DNA of 64,000 nucleotides from Oreohelix idahoensis (Eukaryota; Mollusca; Gastropoda; Stylommatophora; Oreohelicidae). Positions 34,207 to 45,850 of the stretch are shown one piece after another. Location: positions 400,001-464,000 of the forward strand of contig JAMPIV010000582.1 in assembly GCA_024509875.1 (NCBI GenBank). The letters run 5' to 3'. The stretch's first letter is position 1, and each line of letters starts with the position of its first letter. A model generated the notes under the pieces. The model was not told the DNA's origin and did no database searches. It saw only the letters and a program-made list of their open reading frames with translations. A program made the position numbers and the translations under genes.

Positions 34207-36479
34207 GCAAGTTTAAAGTTTACGTATATTAGTTAATAAATAAATAAAAAAATTAATCAGTCTTAAGGCTTTAGAGGTAAGTCCTAAGTAATAATACTAG
34301 TATATACAAGCATGCACATTATGAAAAAATGTAATACTTTTTTGTTTTAGTACTTTTGAAAGGCCGTGACAAAAAACAAAACAAAAACATTTGGTTGCCG
34401 TGAAAGTTTAAGCAAATTCAGCCATGGCATCAACAGCCAAATAAAATCTGCCGACACTTTAATAACAGACGATTTACAGAAATATATCTCAATGGTGTCT
34501 TTACATTTGAATTTTAAAAAACACAAAGAAGAAGTCGGCGACGTGCAAGGTGGACAACGAAGTGAATGGCGAGGTCAAACAATGTAGCTTAAAGATGACT
34601 AAAGTAAGTGTTGTGAACGTGTCAAGCCCGGTGCTACATTAGGAGTGAAAAAGTAATGATGACGATGATGATGACGACGATGAATTCTTCAGATGTCGAT
34701 GAATTCGATTAAGAATTGGATGAACTGGAAAGACACCAACGAGTTTATGTTAACGAGTTTATCATTATTGAACAGAAGCATTTGTGGAGAGAAAGTTATG
34801 CGCAGATTGTGAGACGATGAAATCTATTGGTGGGTTAAAAGTTAAGTATGTTCCTGGGGCCATTCACATCTACCGACACAACTTTCAGGATGATTGAAGA
34901 ATCGCTTCGAGCATGCCAACTCAGCAAGCTAGTTATGGCGACTGTTTTGGGCTTTAACGTTAATTTTTAATGATCTACGGCAGGTTATAAAAGAATTTTA
35001 TTGCAGTAATTATATTAAATAGAATGAATTATGAATATAAGAATGAATGAATGATTCTAGTTGAAGTGATATTCAAACTGTTAGAGAATTCTGGAATAAA
35101 TAAAGTGTCTTTTTTCAAACTTACAGTGTACATTTTAAAGATAAAAACAGTTACATTCAAAAATTTGATTGCTGTAAATCCGTGGTTACCACTCATTGTT
35201 TTGACATTTGTTTCATGTATATCGGGTGGATTACACATGAAGATGTATACAAATTTAAACATTAAAAGTGACCTATTAGTCACGCTATAAAATCTTACCC
35301 CAGAGTTTCATACATCCTTTAAAGAACTTTCTGGAAAGATTAATCAGTTATCCATTCACTATCTTATTTATTATATCACCTATCTCAGACATCCCTTTAT
35401 TCATCTCAAGCTAACCAAACGGCTTTGACAATGAATCCCGTATTAAAGTGTCCTTCATTCTAATTCGGCTTAGATCACAATTTAAATTGGCACATTTTTG
35501 CCAAGTATGACATTTGAAAGTTGAAAGGGTTCTATTTTTTCGAAAGGCAACTGCGTCGTGAAATAACCGTAAGACTTGGTCCAGGTTGAAAGATTCTTGC
35601 CTCGCCACAAGAAGGGAACTACATAAAATAAAAAGAAAAAAAAGAAAAAAAAAAAAGAAAGCGATGGGCAAACACTACACAAATTGACCATCAAGAACTG
35701 GTAATTGTAAATTGGACAGAGGTCATTAAGAACAGAAAGACGTTGAGCGAGTTGTGTTCGTAACAATTAACTTTACAGTTTAGAAAGTTACAGATTAGGC
35801 AGAACGTATTTTGGAGAAAATATTTCCTTAGCACTGTCGACACCAGATGTTTGTTGAGAATGAAACAACAGCTAATGTGATTACGAGTTAAATGAGACGT
35901 GGGATAATGTTATTAACCAGCACGCGTTCTTCGACAGCCTTAAATGTTAAAATTGTCTTTGCACTGGCAAGTCTTATCATTTAGGTGCTTCTTCTTAGAG
36001 GCCACTTCTTTTACTTACACTTGTTGTTTTCTATGTTAGGTTGTTCTGAGTGTGTACGTCTCAATGCCATGAAGGCTGCCGCATGCCTTTTTGAAGTCAT
36101 ATTTCCTAGGGGAGCTGTTGATGATAATGGCGATAAATCTGTTCCTGTAAGATACATGTGACACCACTAGATGCACTTTCTCCAGAAAAGCCTGTGTGTC
36201 TAGTAATTATCGGCATATATAACTTCTTATGTTGCAGCTTGTTTACGTCTGGTTGAGTCTTGTTGTGCTGATGTCAGTGGTCCGATTAATTGCTGCTTTC
36301 ATCATTACGTTGCTTTGAGTGTATCTGTCTTTATTTTGTTTAATTTGAAATATAGAACGTCACTGATTTCTTTGAAAATGTTTAAGTAGACGTCTGAGAG
36401 TGTACGAAAAAGAAGATAGCAAAGGAACAGCGGCCTGTTCTTTAACAACCCTTGTAACATAAACATTACACAGATGAAG
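34207..36479. other. No gene recognised
   Basis: Mostly AT-rich. Several frames of 70-94 codons have no domains. There is an A-rich purine run at about 35628-35660. Confidence 0.5.
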
Positions 36480-36715
36480 GTGGTCCCTAAGCAGATACTG
36501 CTTAGGGGAGGTAATTAATTGTTAGAGACTTCACCTTGTTTAGGTCTCAGCTTTATGAAGCGGGGTGACCAGTTCCCTTCATCGCCGCCTTTGCATTCCT
36601 TAATTTAAGAGCAGGATCAGGTATCCATTTACAGCACGGTAGGCTGGAGAGTGACGCTACCAAGTTTCGAACAGGGTCCCCGGTAACTTTGCCGCGAGAA
36701 GTAAGCGCTAAAATA
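36480..36715 (-). repeat. tRNA-derived SINE, family 2, copy 3
   Basis: The + strand shows GGGTGACCAGTTCCCTTC, CCATTTACAGC and TTTGCCGCGAGAAG, in the same order as copy 2. The tRNA-like head lies at the right-hand (5') end. Confidence 0.78.
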
Positions 36716-36722
36716 ACCATTA

Positions 36723-36850
36723 TATAGACTTGAAATATTAAACAGTGTACATGTATGTAAGCAGATAGACTTGAAATATTAAACAGTGTACACATGTATG
36801 TAAGCAGATAGACTTGAAATATTAAACAGTGTACACATGTATGTAAGCAG
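36723..36850. repeat. Three tandem copies of a 42-44-bp unit
   Basis: The unit begins TAGACTTGAAATATTAAACA and ends ATGTATGTAAGCAGA. The second and third copies are identical over most of their length. Confidence 0.9.
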
Positions 36851-36887
36851 CATACATAACTACGAACATTAATAAGTAACTGAACAA

Positions 36888-37065
36888 AACGCATTCAAAA
36901 ATTGCATAATATAATGATCTGCTCACGAATTTTAGACCTGGGAAGTTTTCAGCAAAAGCAATAGCTGTAGAAGTAGGAGCAAGAAGTCTAGTGGCCACCT
37001 CAGTATATGATCTACTGATGCTATTGGACCTGAAAGGACATTCCACACTAGCAGTAGACAACCAT
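36888..37065 (+). pseudogene. Fragment of an R2-like LINE endonuclease end
   Basis: One frame encodes AIAVEVGARSLVATSVYDLL and LDLKGHS, closely matching the C-terminal tail of the endonuclease ORF ending at 23257. Upstream similarity (ATTCAAA, TGATCTG) extends to about 36888. It is too short to function. It differs enough at the nucleotide level to be an older or sister-family copy. Confidence 0.8.
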
Positions 37066-37552
37066 GAGCTGATGGGATCTACTTTATCAACAATACGCTC
37101 TATAAAGATCTAAAGGTAAATGAACGAACGAACTAACGAACTCTTTATTTCATCAGGGTAAAGAAATAGGCATAATTGCCTTTTTACATTTCTGCCCTGC
37201 AATACAATTTTCAGCGTTTTAAAAATTAAAATATTAACAACTTCAGACAGGATCAATTAATATTATCATCACAATCAGAAACTTAGCACACACAAGTACA
37301 TTTGCTCATAGTCATTCACGCACATAGAGAAAGGGGGAGAGAGAGAGAGAGGAGAGAGGAGAGAGAGAGAGGTCAAGCAATAGAGCTACTTAATATAAAA
37401 AATTCAATTTAAAATGAAAATATTACATTGATAGTTAAATGCTCATGGAAACGTTGAAATAACTGAAACAGAATTGTCGTTAAATGTGTGTACAAGATTT
37501 CATGACATGTGAATGCAGATGTCTTTTGAATGTGGTGTAATTATCAGTTTTG
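37066..37552. other. AT-rich with a (GA)n tract
   Basis: GAGAGA-type purine repeat at about 37328-37372; nothing else seen. Confidence 0.6.
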
Positions 37553-37850
37553 ACAGACTAGGGTAGAGAATTCCATGCTAAACCACCTGCATAACTAAAA
37601 CAACTTCGGAAGAGGTCAGTTCGAGGTTCTGCTAGTCCCATAGCAGAAACGCCAGTAGGGGAGTGAATGTTTTGAGACTTTATTACATTAGGTCCATATT
37701 GTGGGGTGCCAGTTATTTTCTTCGCTGCTCTTGTTTCCATAAGTCATATAACCATTTACAGCTGGGTAGACTGGAGGGTGTCGCTACCTGATTTGGATCC
37801 CGGAATCCAGTAACTGTACCGCGAGAGGACAGAGTTAATGTACATGAGTT
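37553..37850 (-). repeat. tRNA-derived SINE, family 2, copy 4, with LINE-like tail
   Basis: The core has CTACCCAGCTGTAAATGG, with box A-like head sequence at the right end. On the minus strand the 3' part (37558-37640) could encode TDLFRSCFSYAGGLAWNSLP. This resembles the C-terminal end of CR1/L2-type LINE reverse transcriptase polyproteins. A SINE tail shared with a partner LINE is the usual way such SINEs borrow its enzymes. Confidence 0.75.
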
Positions 37851-38446
37851 GAATCGGTCAATACATTAAACAATGTTACAATCTTAAGACCCTCGGTGTG
37901 AATATTAGTCAGTTTGGATGCGACTGAGCTTTGCTTTGCAGGATTCCTTAGCGTGCCAAAGTTTGTTACTGGAAGTGAAGGTTGCTGTCCCTTGGATTTA
38001 AGAGGTTACAAACGAATGGAAAGGGCAGGTTTCGAACTGCTTATTATAGTCTTTGCCATTAATGCGAACTTCTTATTAAAATATACACACATTGTTCGAA
38101 GCTTCGAATTGAGTACAACTTCGATTTATGGCGCTTCGAATTAAATGCACTTCACTCTGTATAAACAGACATTTGAGTGGATATTGAATCTGCAGAAAAC
38201 AGAATAAGACGTTGTGTAAAACAGTCGACTTTTAGGGCACTTTTTTGTGTCCAGTTTTATCAGTAACTGTTTCTTATGCAGATGTAATGGTACAATGATC
38301 CTTCTCGGGTGTGGTTTCCAATTCCAGTCCCAGACATCACCAGAGGGTCTGGGTTGTGTCATTTTCTTGCTTTATATTCCTCGTTTTGTGCTCTTTACTT
38401 TCTGTTTTACTGTGGGTCTCGGTAAGAAAAGATGTTTCTTTTTCAG
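37851..38446. other. No gene recognised
   Basis: Short frames only, AT-rich. Confidence 0.5.
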
Positions 38447-38998
<552 letters not shown>

Positions 38999-39699
38999 CA
39001 TTCTGTCTGTTTGTCTGTCTGTCTGTCTTTCCTACTTTCAGTCTTTCTTTGTTTTTGGTTTTTTTTTTCGGTATACCGTTCGGTCATTTTATTTACCGGT
39101 CTGCTTTCTCGTTTGCCTGTAGTTAATGAACACCTATCTTTTGTGTCTATCTGGGAGACAGACTTTCTGTCTGTCCACCTCCTTATCTGCTGATATTAAA
39201 TCGAGGAATTGAGGGGAACTGCGATAAGACGTGGAGTACAATGGATGGGCATGAAAAAAATCGAAAAAAGGTGATTCGTCTTACGAAGACAAAAGACAAA
39301 GAAAATACGTTTGGGTAGTTTCTTGTTCAGTTTCGTTTTTTAGCTTCTTAGTATATACTTTTTACATCCGGAAGTGTAAGTCATTTCCTTCTCTGGTGAC
39401 ACACTCTCTCTTCGGCAGGCGTGCTAGGTCTCAGCTGCCTTAAGGGGAGCACCCAGGCCTTTTATATTTATTTAGATTCTTATGTGTCCTATCTAGCCCT
39501 CATTTTCTTTCCTTTCCCTGACGAAGGCCTTGTGGCCTCAACGTTGGCTTTTTTCTTTGTCTTTTATCTGCTGATAAGTACATATCCGTTAAAGGTGTCT
39601 CTGTCTGTCGACATGTCTTTGAGTTGTAGCTATCCGAATGCTTGCCTCACTGCCTTTCTATTATATTAATGGTTTTAATATGCGTTGTTTAGCCTAGTG
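38999..39699. other. No gene recognised
   Basis: CTGT-rich at the left. A segment around 39515-39560 (CCTGACGAAGGCC, CAACGTTGGC) resembles a motif common near LINE 3' ends, but it is too short to call. Confidence 0.4.
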
Positions 39700-39935
39700 A
39701 CGTTCCCTGCGGTGCCTAATGAGACACATACAGAATACGGCTACTACTACTTCGTGCATATCGTAAAAGGTAACTATTATGTGGTTAAGCAGAGATCTGG
39801 CATCTTCATCGTGTGAAATAAATTCATGCAAAACCACTGCTGGGAAGGAGAATGTGTTTTAATGCTTCCGGAAAGGAGGGTAGCTCAAGTGGTGGTTCCA
39901 TGCTTGCTCCGAAAGGAGCAGCCATGGAGATGAAT
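39700..39935 (+). repeat. R3 interspersed repeat, copy d
   Basis: Blocks TACTACTACTTCGTGCATATCG, TAAAAGGTAACTA, TGTGAAATAAATT, AAGTGGTGGTTCCATGC and GCTCCGAAAGGAGC occur in R3 order. The last forms a short hairpin. Confidence 0.7.
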
Positions 39936-41677
39936 GAATATACTTTCTCGTGATTATCGTGTCAAAACAAAATGATTTTTCAAATAGGTAGTATTTATAA
40001 GAACGTTACCGCATTGCGTTAAGTAGAATCTCACATTTCTTATAAACATACCGTGTATTCCCCTAAATAATATATTTAATTGTCGGACTGCACCAGGAAA
40101 GGGAAACAGGTAGAAGAAAATCTACTTTGTCAGTCTGCGCCGGTGTCTTAATAAAATTCCTAATTGTACTGAAATTACATTGACGTAGCTGTCAACGCAG
40201 ATGAAGGAGGGCTGCATGATCCAATGAGTAGCAAACATCTTGCAAGCACTGCGACGACTTTGTGAAAAAAAAGAAGTGGGCGTCGTGAAACCGTAGTTTC
40301 GTAGAAAATTTATGGAGTTTATAAGTTCGTTTCTTTCAAGGGGAAAAAGGACTTGGCACCAGATGTTCAAACGTGTAGCTATGAGTTATCAAGGACGGGC
40401 ATACTGAAGGTTAGTATCCAGCAGAGCATTGTGATAGACTGTCGCAGAAAGTTGGCATCTTTATGAATATATTGTCTCGGCTGTGATATAGAGATTTTGT
40501 GTTATCAGAAGATATATCAGGAAAAACAAAAGACTACCAAGTCCTGCTTGTCACGTGACATCATCTCAACGTATTTCTATATCTTCCTAGCCATTTTCAT
40601 TTCTGTCTATGGATTTCGTCTCCATGTGTTCTTCAGTCTACTTCAGCTTCTTTTACCCTATATTTCAACTTCCTCAACTATTATATCATGTGGTCAAGGA
40701 GTCTTGTCTTTCTTCGTGTGGCGTATGTCAGTATCACCTTCTACAACATGTATCTGTGGTTTTTCACAGCTGTCTTAGATATTTAAATCTGACCTGTCGT
40801 CGTCATATGGCTCTGATATGCATTCAGTCAATCACGCTATTACATTCTCTACATCTTTTAATATCGATCCGTATCTGATTTCAACGACACAAATACTGTT
40901 TGTGTTCTTCTCACTGTTAAGTTATTCATGTTCTGGTACACTGAGTCTGCATCTTTTACCTGAAGTTCCTTTCACTTCTCTAGTTTAACAAGGATGCCAT
41001 TGCTGTGATCTTGCATGTAAGTTTTCTGTATTTAATCTTTCACATTAATTGTCTTTCTTCTTTCTTATTCTTTTGTCAACTACTCGTAAAATTTCACGAG
41101 TTATCCATTTCTTGAGTGTGATCCCTTTCAACGTGTGGACGATGTATTTTGTATATTTAGCATTTTCCATTGTTCTTCTTTACACTTTTTCTTGTGAACG
41201 ACAATGATCTTGTCAAACACTACATCGTTTGTATTTGGGGTATAGTATCTCTTATTAATAGTAATAATTAAATGTGATGATGCATTTGTTTGTTAAATAA
41301 TTAACTTTATTGCGATTTTTATTTGATACCTTATCTTATATTCCAAATTGTATAATGTATAGGGCCTATCGTCTAATCATGTACTCTTGATTTCTTTATT
41401 CTTATTCGTTCATAATATCTTTTATGATTTATGTTAATATATTTGTTTCTAATACCAGGATATATAATTAATAGTGTAATTGATTAGTTTATTATGTGTT
41501 CCGATAATTTATTTGTTTTGTTGTCATAAGTTCTCAATTTCCTTGTTTTTAGTTTTTACAATTATTTCTTTATAAAGAGGTATGGCTTTGTGTTGACAAT
41601 CAGGTAAACTACATAACCACCTCCCCATCTTATCGCTATCAATATATCCCTACTAAATGATCATAGCAGTGTGTTGC
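39936..41677. other. No gene recognised
   Basis: AT-rich. Frames up to 93 codons lack domains. Confidence 0.5.
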
Positions 41678-41760
41678 TGCCATACGAGACGCCACCACGC
41701 GTCATGGCTAATGACTGCTTTGACAGTCGGTGGCTAAGGATCAAAGAAGAAACGATCGTG
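41678..41760 (-). repeat. Repeat shared with the R2-like LINE 3' region
   Basis: + strand TGACTGCTTTGACAGTCGGTG and GGCTAAGGA match the reverse complement of about 23390-23470. Confidence 0.65.
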
Positions 41761-41919
41761 CACCATATGGTCTGTTGGTATACATTAACTTACTGCTTAA
41801 CTATACTGTGTAGTTCCGCATGTTCGTCTGTTCTTGACACGTTTTGCTGCAGATAGAAGTGAATTATGTGTGAGTACTAGTGAATTATGTGTGAGTACTA
41901 GTGAATTATTCTATTGCCC

Positions 41920-42165
41920 GTGTAGATCCCTGGGATATCTGACGGGGCAAAGAAATAATAGGCTTACTACTAGTTCAGGCATGTCGTAAAAGGTGACTAA
42001 TATAATGTTGTGCGTCGTCGGGCTGGCAACATTATCTTGTAAAATAAATTGTTACAGACACTAACACTACGAGAGCACACGAATACTTTGATGCAGCCTT
42101 TCTCCAAGGAGACTAGTTGCCGTGGTAGCCCCTATGCTCCACAAGGAGCGAGTTGAAATGTGAGA
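41920..42165 (+). repeat. R3 interspersed repeat, copy e
   Basis: It opens CCCGTGTAGATCCCTGGG. Then come GGCATGTCGTAAAAGGTGACT, GGGCTGGCAACATTATCTTG, ACTTTGATGCAGCC, and the terminal hairpin GCTCCACAAGGAGC. This is the best preserved copy for defining the family. Confidence 0.8.
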
Positions 42166-42375
42166 TTTTCTATTAGCGGAATCTGTTGATGTTCATACCA
42201 CTTTCAGTTAAGACTCTCTGGTATTGTCCTTCAGAAATGCTGCACACTAATGTCCTTCTATAATATGATATTCTGTTGCTACCTGTAATTAAAGGTATTT
42301 CGCACTACTAAGTATTTTTAATTCCATTGACACGTGAATTTTTCTAGTTGGAGTTTTGATTATCAGGTATGCATA

Positions 42376-42458
42376 CAGCCGATAGGATAGTCTGGCGCTC
42401 TCTCTTCCAAACCTCTACACCTCACGGTAGAAGGGGAACGACTAAGTAAGTAAGTAAG
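42376..42458 (+). repeat. Short 5'-truncated LINE tail with (TAAG)n
   Basis: GTCTGGCGCTCTCTCTTCC through GGGGAACGAC and three TAAG units is nearly identical to the reverse complement of 63496-63580. It is a truncated insertion of the LINE at the right end of the window. Confidence 0.92.
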
Positions 42459-42473
42459 GTATACGTACCTTCA

Positions 42474-42712
42474 TTTGGCCCCATGTAGTTCCTGGGGGTA
42501 TCTGAATAGGAAGAATAGTACTACTGCAACTACAGGCGTGTCGTAGAAGGCGACTCATAAGTCGATGTACATGGGGCTGGCAATCTCATAATGTTAAAAA
42601 ACATTGCCACAGGAACCACCGCGGTCAAAGCTTCACACATACTTTGATGCAGGCTTCATGCTGCAGTGGTGATTATGTGCTCCGCCAGGAACCAAAGGGA
42701 AATTGATGATGA
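42474..42712 (+). repeat. R3 interspersed repeat, copy f
   Basis: CCCCATGTAGTTCCTGGGGG, CAGGCGTGTCGTAGAAGGCG, GGGGCTGGCAATCTCATAATG, ACTTTGATGCAGGC, CTGCAGTGGTG occur in family order. It lies 16 bp right of the LINE tail. Confidence 0.8.
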
Positions 42713-43945
42713 TGTCTTCCTTTTAAGCTGTGATTCAAAGTTATTTTTATTTCTGTGCTTGTATTCTTTCAATTAAGCCTCTTTTCGTCTCTCCCCTCAT
42801 ACTTGCTTATTTGTTGTGTATTACCTCTACCCTTTTTGATGTTCTGTTCGCCTGTTTATTTCCTTCCATATCTACATAGGAAGACGTTGACACTAATGAA
42901 CTGTACATTCGTATGTGGGCTAAGTATCTTTTCATAATTTTCGATTGCGTTCCTTACGTAGCATGGAAGCACTATTGCAGCCGGCCCTTTTGCAGGAAGC
43001 CGGCACAATGTATTTACCTGTTCTTTGCACATATTCTTCTTCTTCTACTTTCCTTTTTCATTCCTTATGGAGCATGGAGCGACAGCTACATTTGGTCCCA
43101 TGGTAGAACGCCTACTTCAAATCATTTATATATACTCGTATATGCTCTTGCAGTGGTAAGGTGAAAACAAATATTGTTAGTCTGAAATATCACCTCTGCC
43201 ATGTCTTACCTGCTTCTTTCATTAATGTGTTCAGAGCTTGAAACTGCAGCAAGTAAATGTATTACAACTGTCAGCTTTTGTTAAGAGTTATTTCATTCTG
43301 CCTCCGGAACCTTCAGTATTGCCAACAACTCTTCTGTGAAAATAAATGCATTTTCTGTAATGTTAGACATGTAGGTCCGGTTTAGGCTGATTTAACCTAT
43401 TTGACACAATCGCGCCTTGCGCTTTCACATGACCCGCACAATAAGGGCCGAGCATTATTTAAGATTAATTATCAGAAATGTATGCTATTGCATTATATTA
43501 TACATGAAATACTATTCATATTTATTCATTATATTTTTACATATAACGTGTTACAACATAATTTTACTCTGGAAGGCCCCATTAGAATAGTCCAAATTCG
43601 GCCCCGCAATTACTGAGGCCGACCCTGCATACATATTGCTAATTTTTCCATGTTGGGATATAAATATCTATTTTGAACTTATCATCTTATCCTTTAGAAA
43701 ACATGTTAACTGTGACACTGTCATGGACATTGTTTATATTTATTTTTTGGTTATTTTGTAAACTTATATCAGTCTTTATCAATCAAGAAAAGAATAGAAG
43801 TGGCCAAAGCTAAACTCAGTAACATGAGACAAATACTAACATCCTATCAAAAGAACTATTAAATTAAAAAAATGAGAGACATCAAGTGTTATGTATACTT
43901 TTCATTACTAAATGGTGCAGAAATAGGGACAATAACCAAGCAGTT
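42713..43945. other. No gene; contains a partial R3 copy (42958-43020, minus)
   Basis: Only short frames. The R3 fragment is recognised from GCAGGAAGCCGGCAC and its flanks, the reverse of GGCAGGCTTCCTGC in other copies. Confidence 0.5.
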
Positions 43946-43950
43946 AGGAG

Positions 43951-45850
43951 TGTAGCAAAGTTTGATTTGCTGGGGAGGTTATGATGGTATCCTAAAAGAA
44001 TGAAATCCGTGTATGTATTAACCGTGTGAGGTCAAGCACATGTAGGCCCCTGACTCTATACATGATGATGATGAATTATGTGCAGGGAACATAACGCTAC
44101 CTCCCTAGATCTCACACGGTCACTATTTTGGCTCTAGTGTCTGGTGTATGATGTACCTAGTGTCTAGGGGAGAAATGAAATGATGGTACACAACACAAAA
44201 TGACTTTAATTTTCTATGAGGAAGTGAATAAAACCAGTGGTTAAGTTTTTCTTTAAAATTAATATTTTTTCTGTACAATTTAATCTGCCTGTCCAGCAAT
44301 ATCTTTTGGACAGGTCTTTGAAAATGAGGACAAGATAGTTTACAGAAAAGATCAACTAAAAATGTGTGGACAATTTGCCCAATAACTATAAAGTCACTAT
44401 ATGTCTTTCCTTATTGGAATGTTCACAGCTTACACTTTATTCATCTAAGAGGGAGAGTCACTGTGTATGAGGGGCTGTAGTTTCATCACACCCCATAAAC
44501 TTCCTGAGTATGATTTTGAAATACCAGAGTTTATTCAAACGAAAGTGTCAGATATACCCAGATGCTTAACACATCACCTGGAATTCATTGAAGAATGATA
44601 ATATAGTATGAAGTTGCAGAAAATCTCGATCTCTCAAAATGCCCAAGCTCCTCCCGTTATCTTTTGACAGCATAAACAAATGGTCGGAGACTTGATGGCT
44701 TTATTCTCTCTCAGCAGGTTTCCTGTTACCGGCTGGCAACAGGAAATAAAACCTCTGCAACAAAAGGACACCCTGGCCTTTTATATCTGATCACTTATTA
44801 TATTTATTATTTTCCTACGGTGCTATGGGATCAGCCTCGCGTGCATTACAGGTGCAGTCGCCCCTAAATTTACATGACTCCCACCTTTGCTGTGACCACA
44901 CCTCAGGTCCCTATGGCAGATACGCCCCTGTACGTTTACATATTTTTCCTCAATAAAATAATGTGGAGTAACCACATTTCCTTTGGTATGATTTTCTCTT
45001 CTTTTCTTTTTTTAAATATAAATGCTTCAGGCATGTTAAACAGTGTTCATGGAACACGGAGGCTTACTAATATTCTAATGCAATAATATGAAAACACAAT
45101 CATGACAACATACATCAGTTAGATACATTTCAATGTGAGGACTCAACAATGTCTGCTCCCGGCACGTCCTTCACTTTTCCCAATAGCAGTATCTAACTTT
45201 GTAGTTGGATTAAACATAATAATTCATAAAGCATTCTTACCACAAATTTCAAGAAATATAAACAAATGACGCTGACTTGCAAAGAAGTGGCCTCAGTTTG
45301 CTTGCGACTACCAAGAGAATTCAATAACTTGCACACTTAAGTTTTTGGATAAAACTCATAAATAATTCCCAGAAAAAACTCTCTGCGATTATGGTTACAG
45401 TTCGATATATGGCACTAGTCTGCATTTAGTTATGACCTATTACAAAAATAGAGTTCCAAGTCTTTTGGATATTGTAATTCTTCTCTTCAGCTCCACTTTC
45501 CCCTTTTTGCTCTTTTACCAAGTGAATCGAGAACTCTTTGTACATCCCTATCGACATCTCTACCTTCTAAGCTGCCGTCCCCACTAACGTTATGAGAACC
45601 TCACTACCATCCGCCCAAGCGACCACTGGCAAACACAAGATCTGTTACCACCTGGTCGCCCCCCGTGTCCGTAGACATTTGCGTATTTTCTCTATTTCTT
45701 GGACTAAATAACTCACTGTCCAACTCACCCCTTACCTTATTTCTCTCAAACCTTATTCTTGCTCAGTGGGACTACATAACAAGCTAAATTAAAACTAATC
45801 TTTCCCTCATATAATTTTCATGGTCTTAAATAAGTAAAAATAACTTAATA
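43951..45850 (-). repeat. 3' LTR of element B, right edge not resolvable
   Basis: TGTAGCAAAG at 43951. It is about 99% identical by eye to 58266-59613 up to about 45290, with a gap of about 150 bp there (59614-59764 is absent). Similarity then drops sharply but can still be traced to about 45830 (ATATAATTTTCATGGTC). The abrupt change in divergence within one LTR is hard to explain by evolution alone. Confidence 0.82.

Noticed and set aside
39511..39560. GACGAAGGCC...CAACGTTGGC motif suggestive of a LINE 3' end
   Set aside because: Too short and no adjacent coding remnant.
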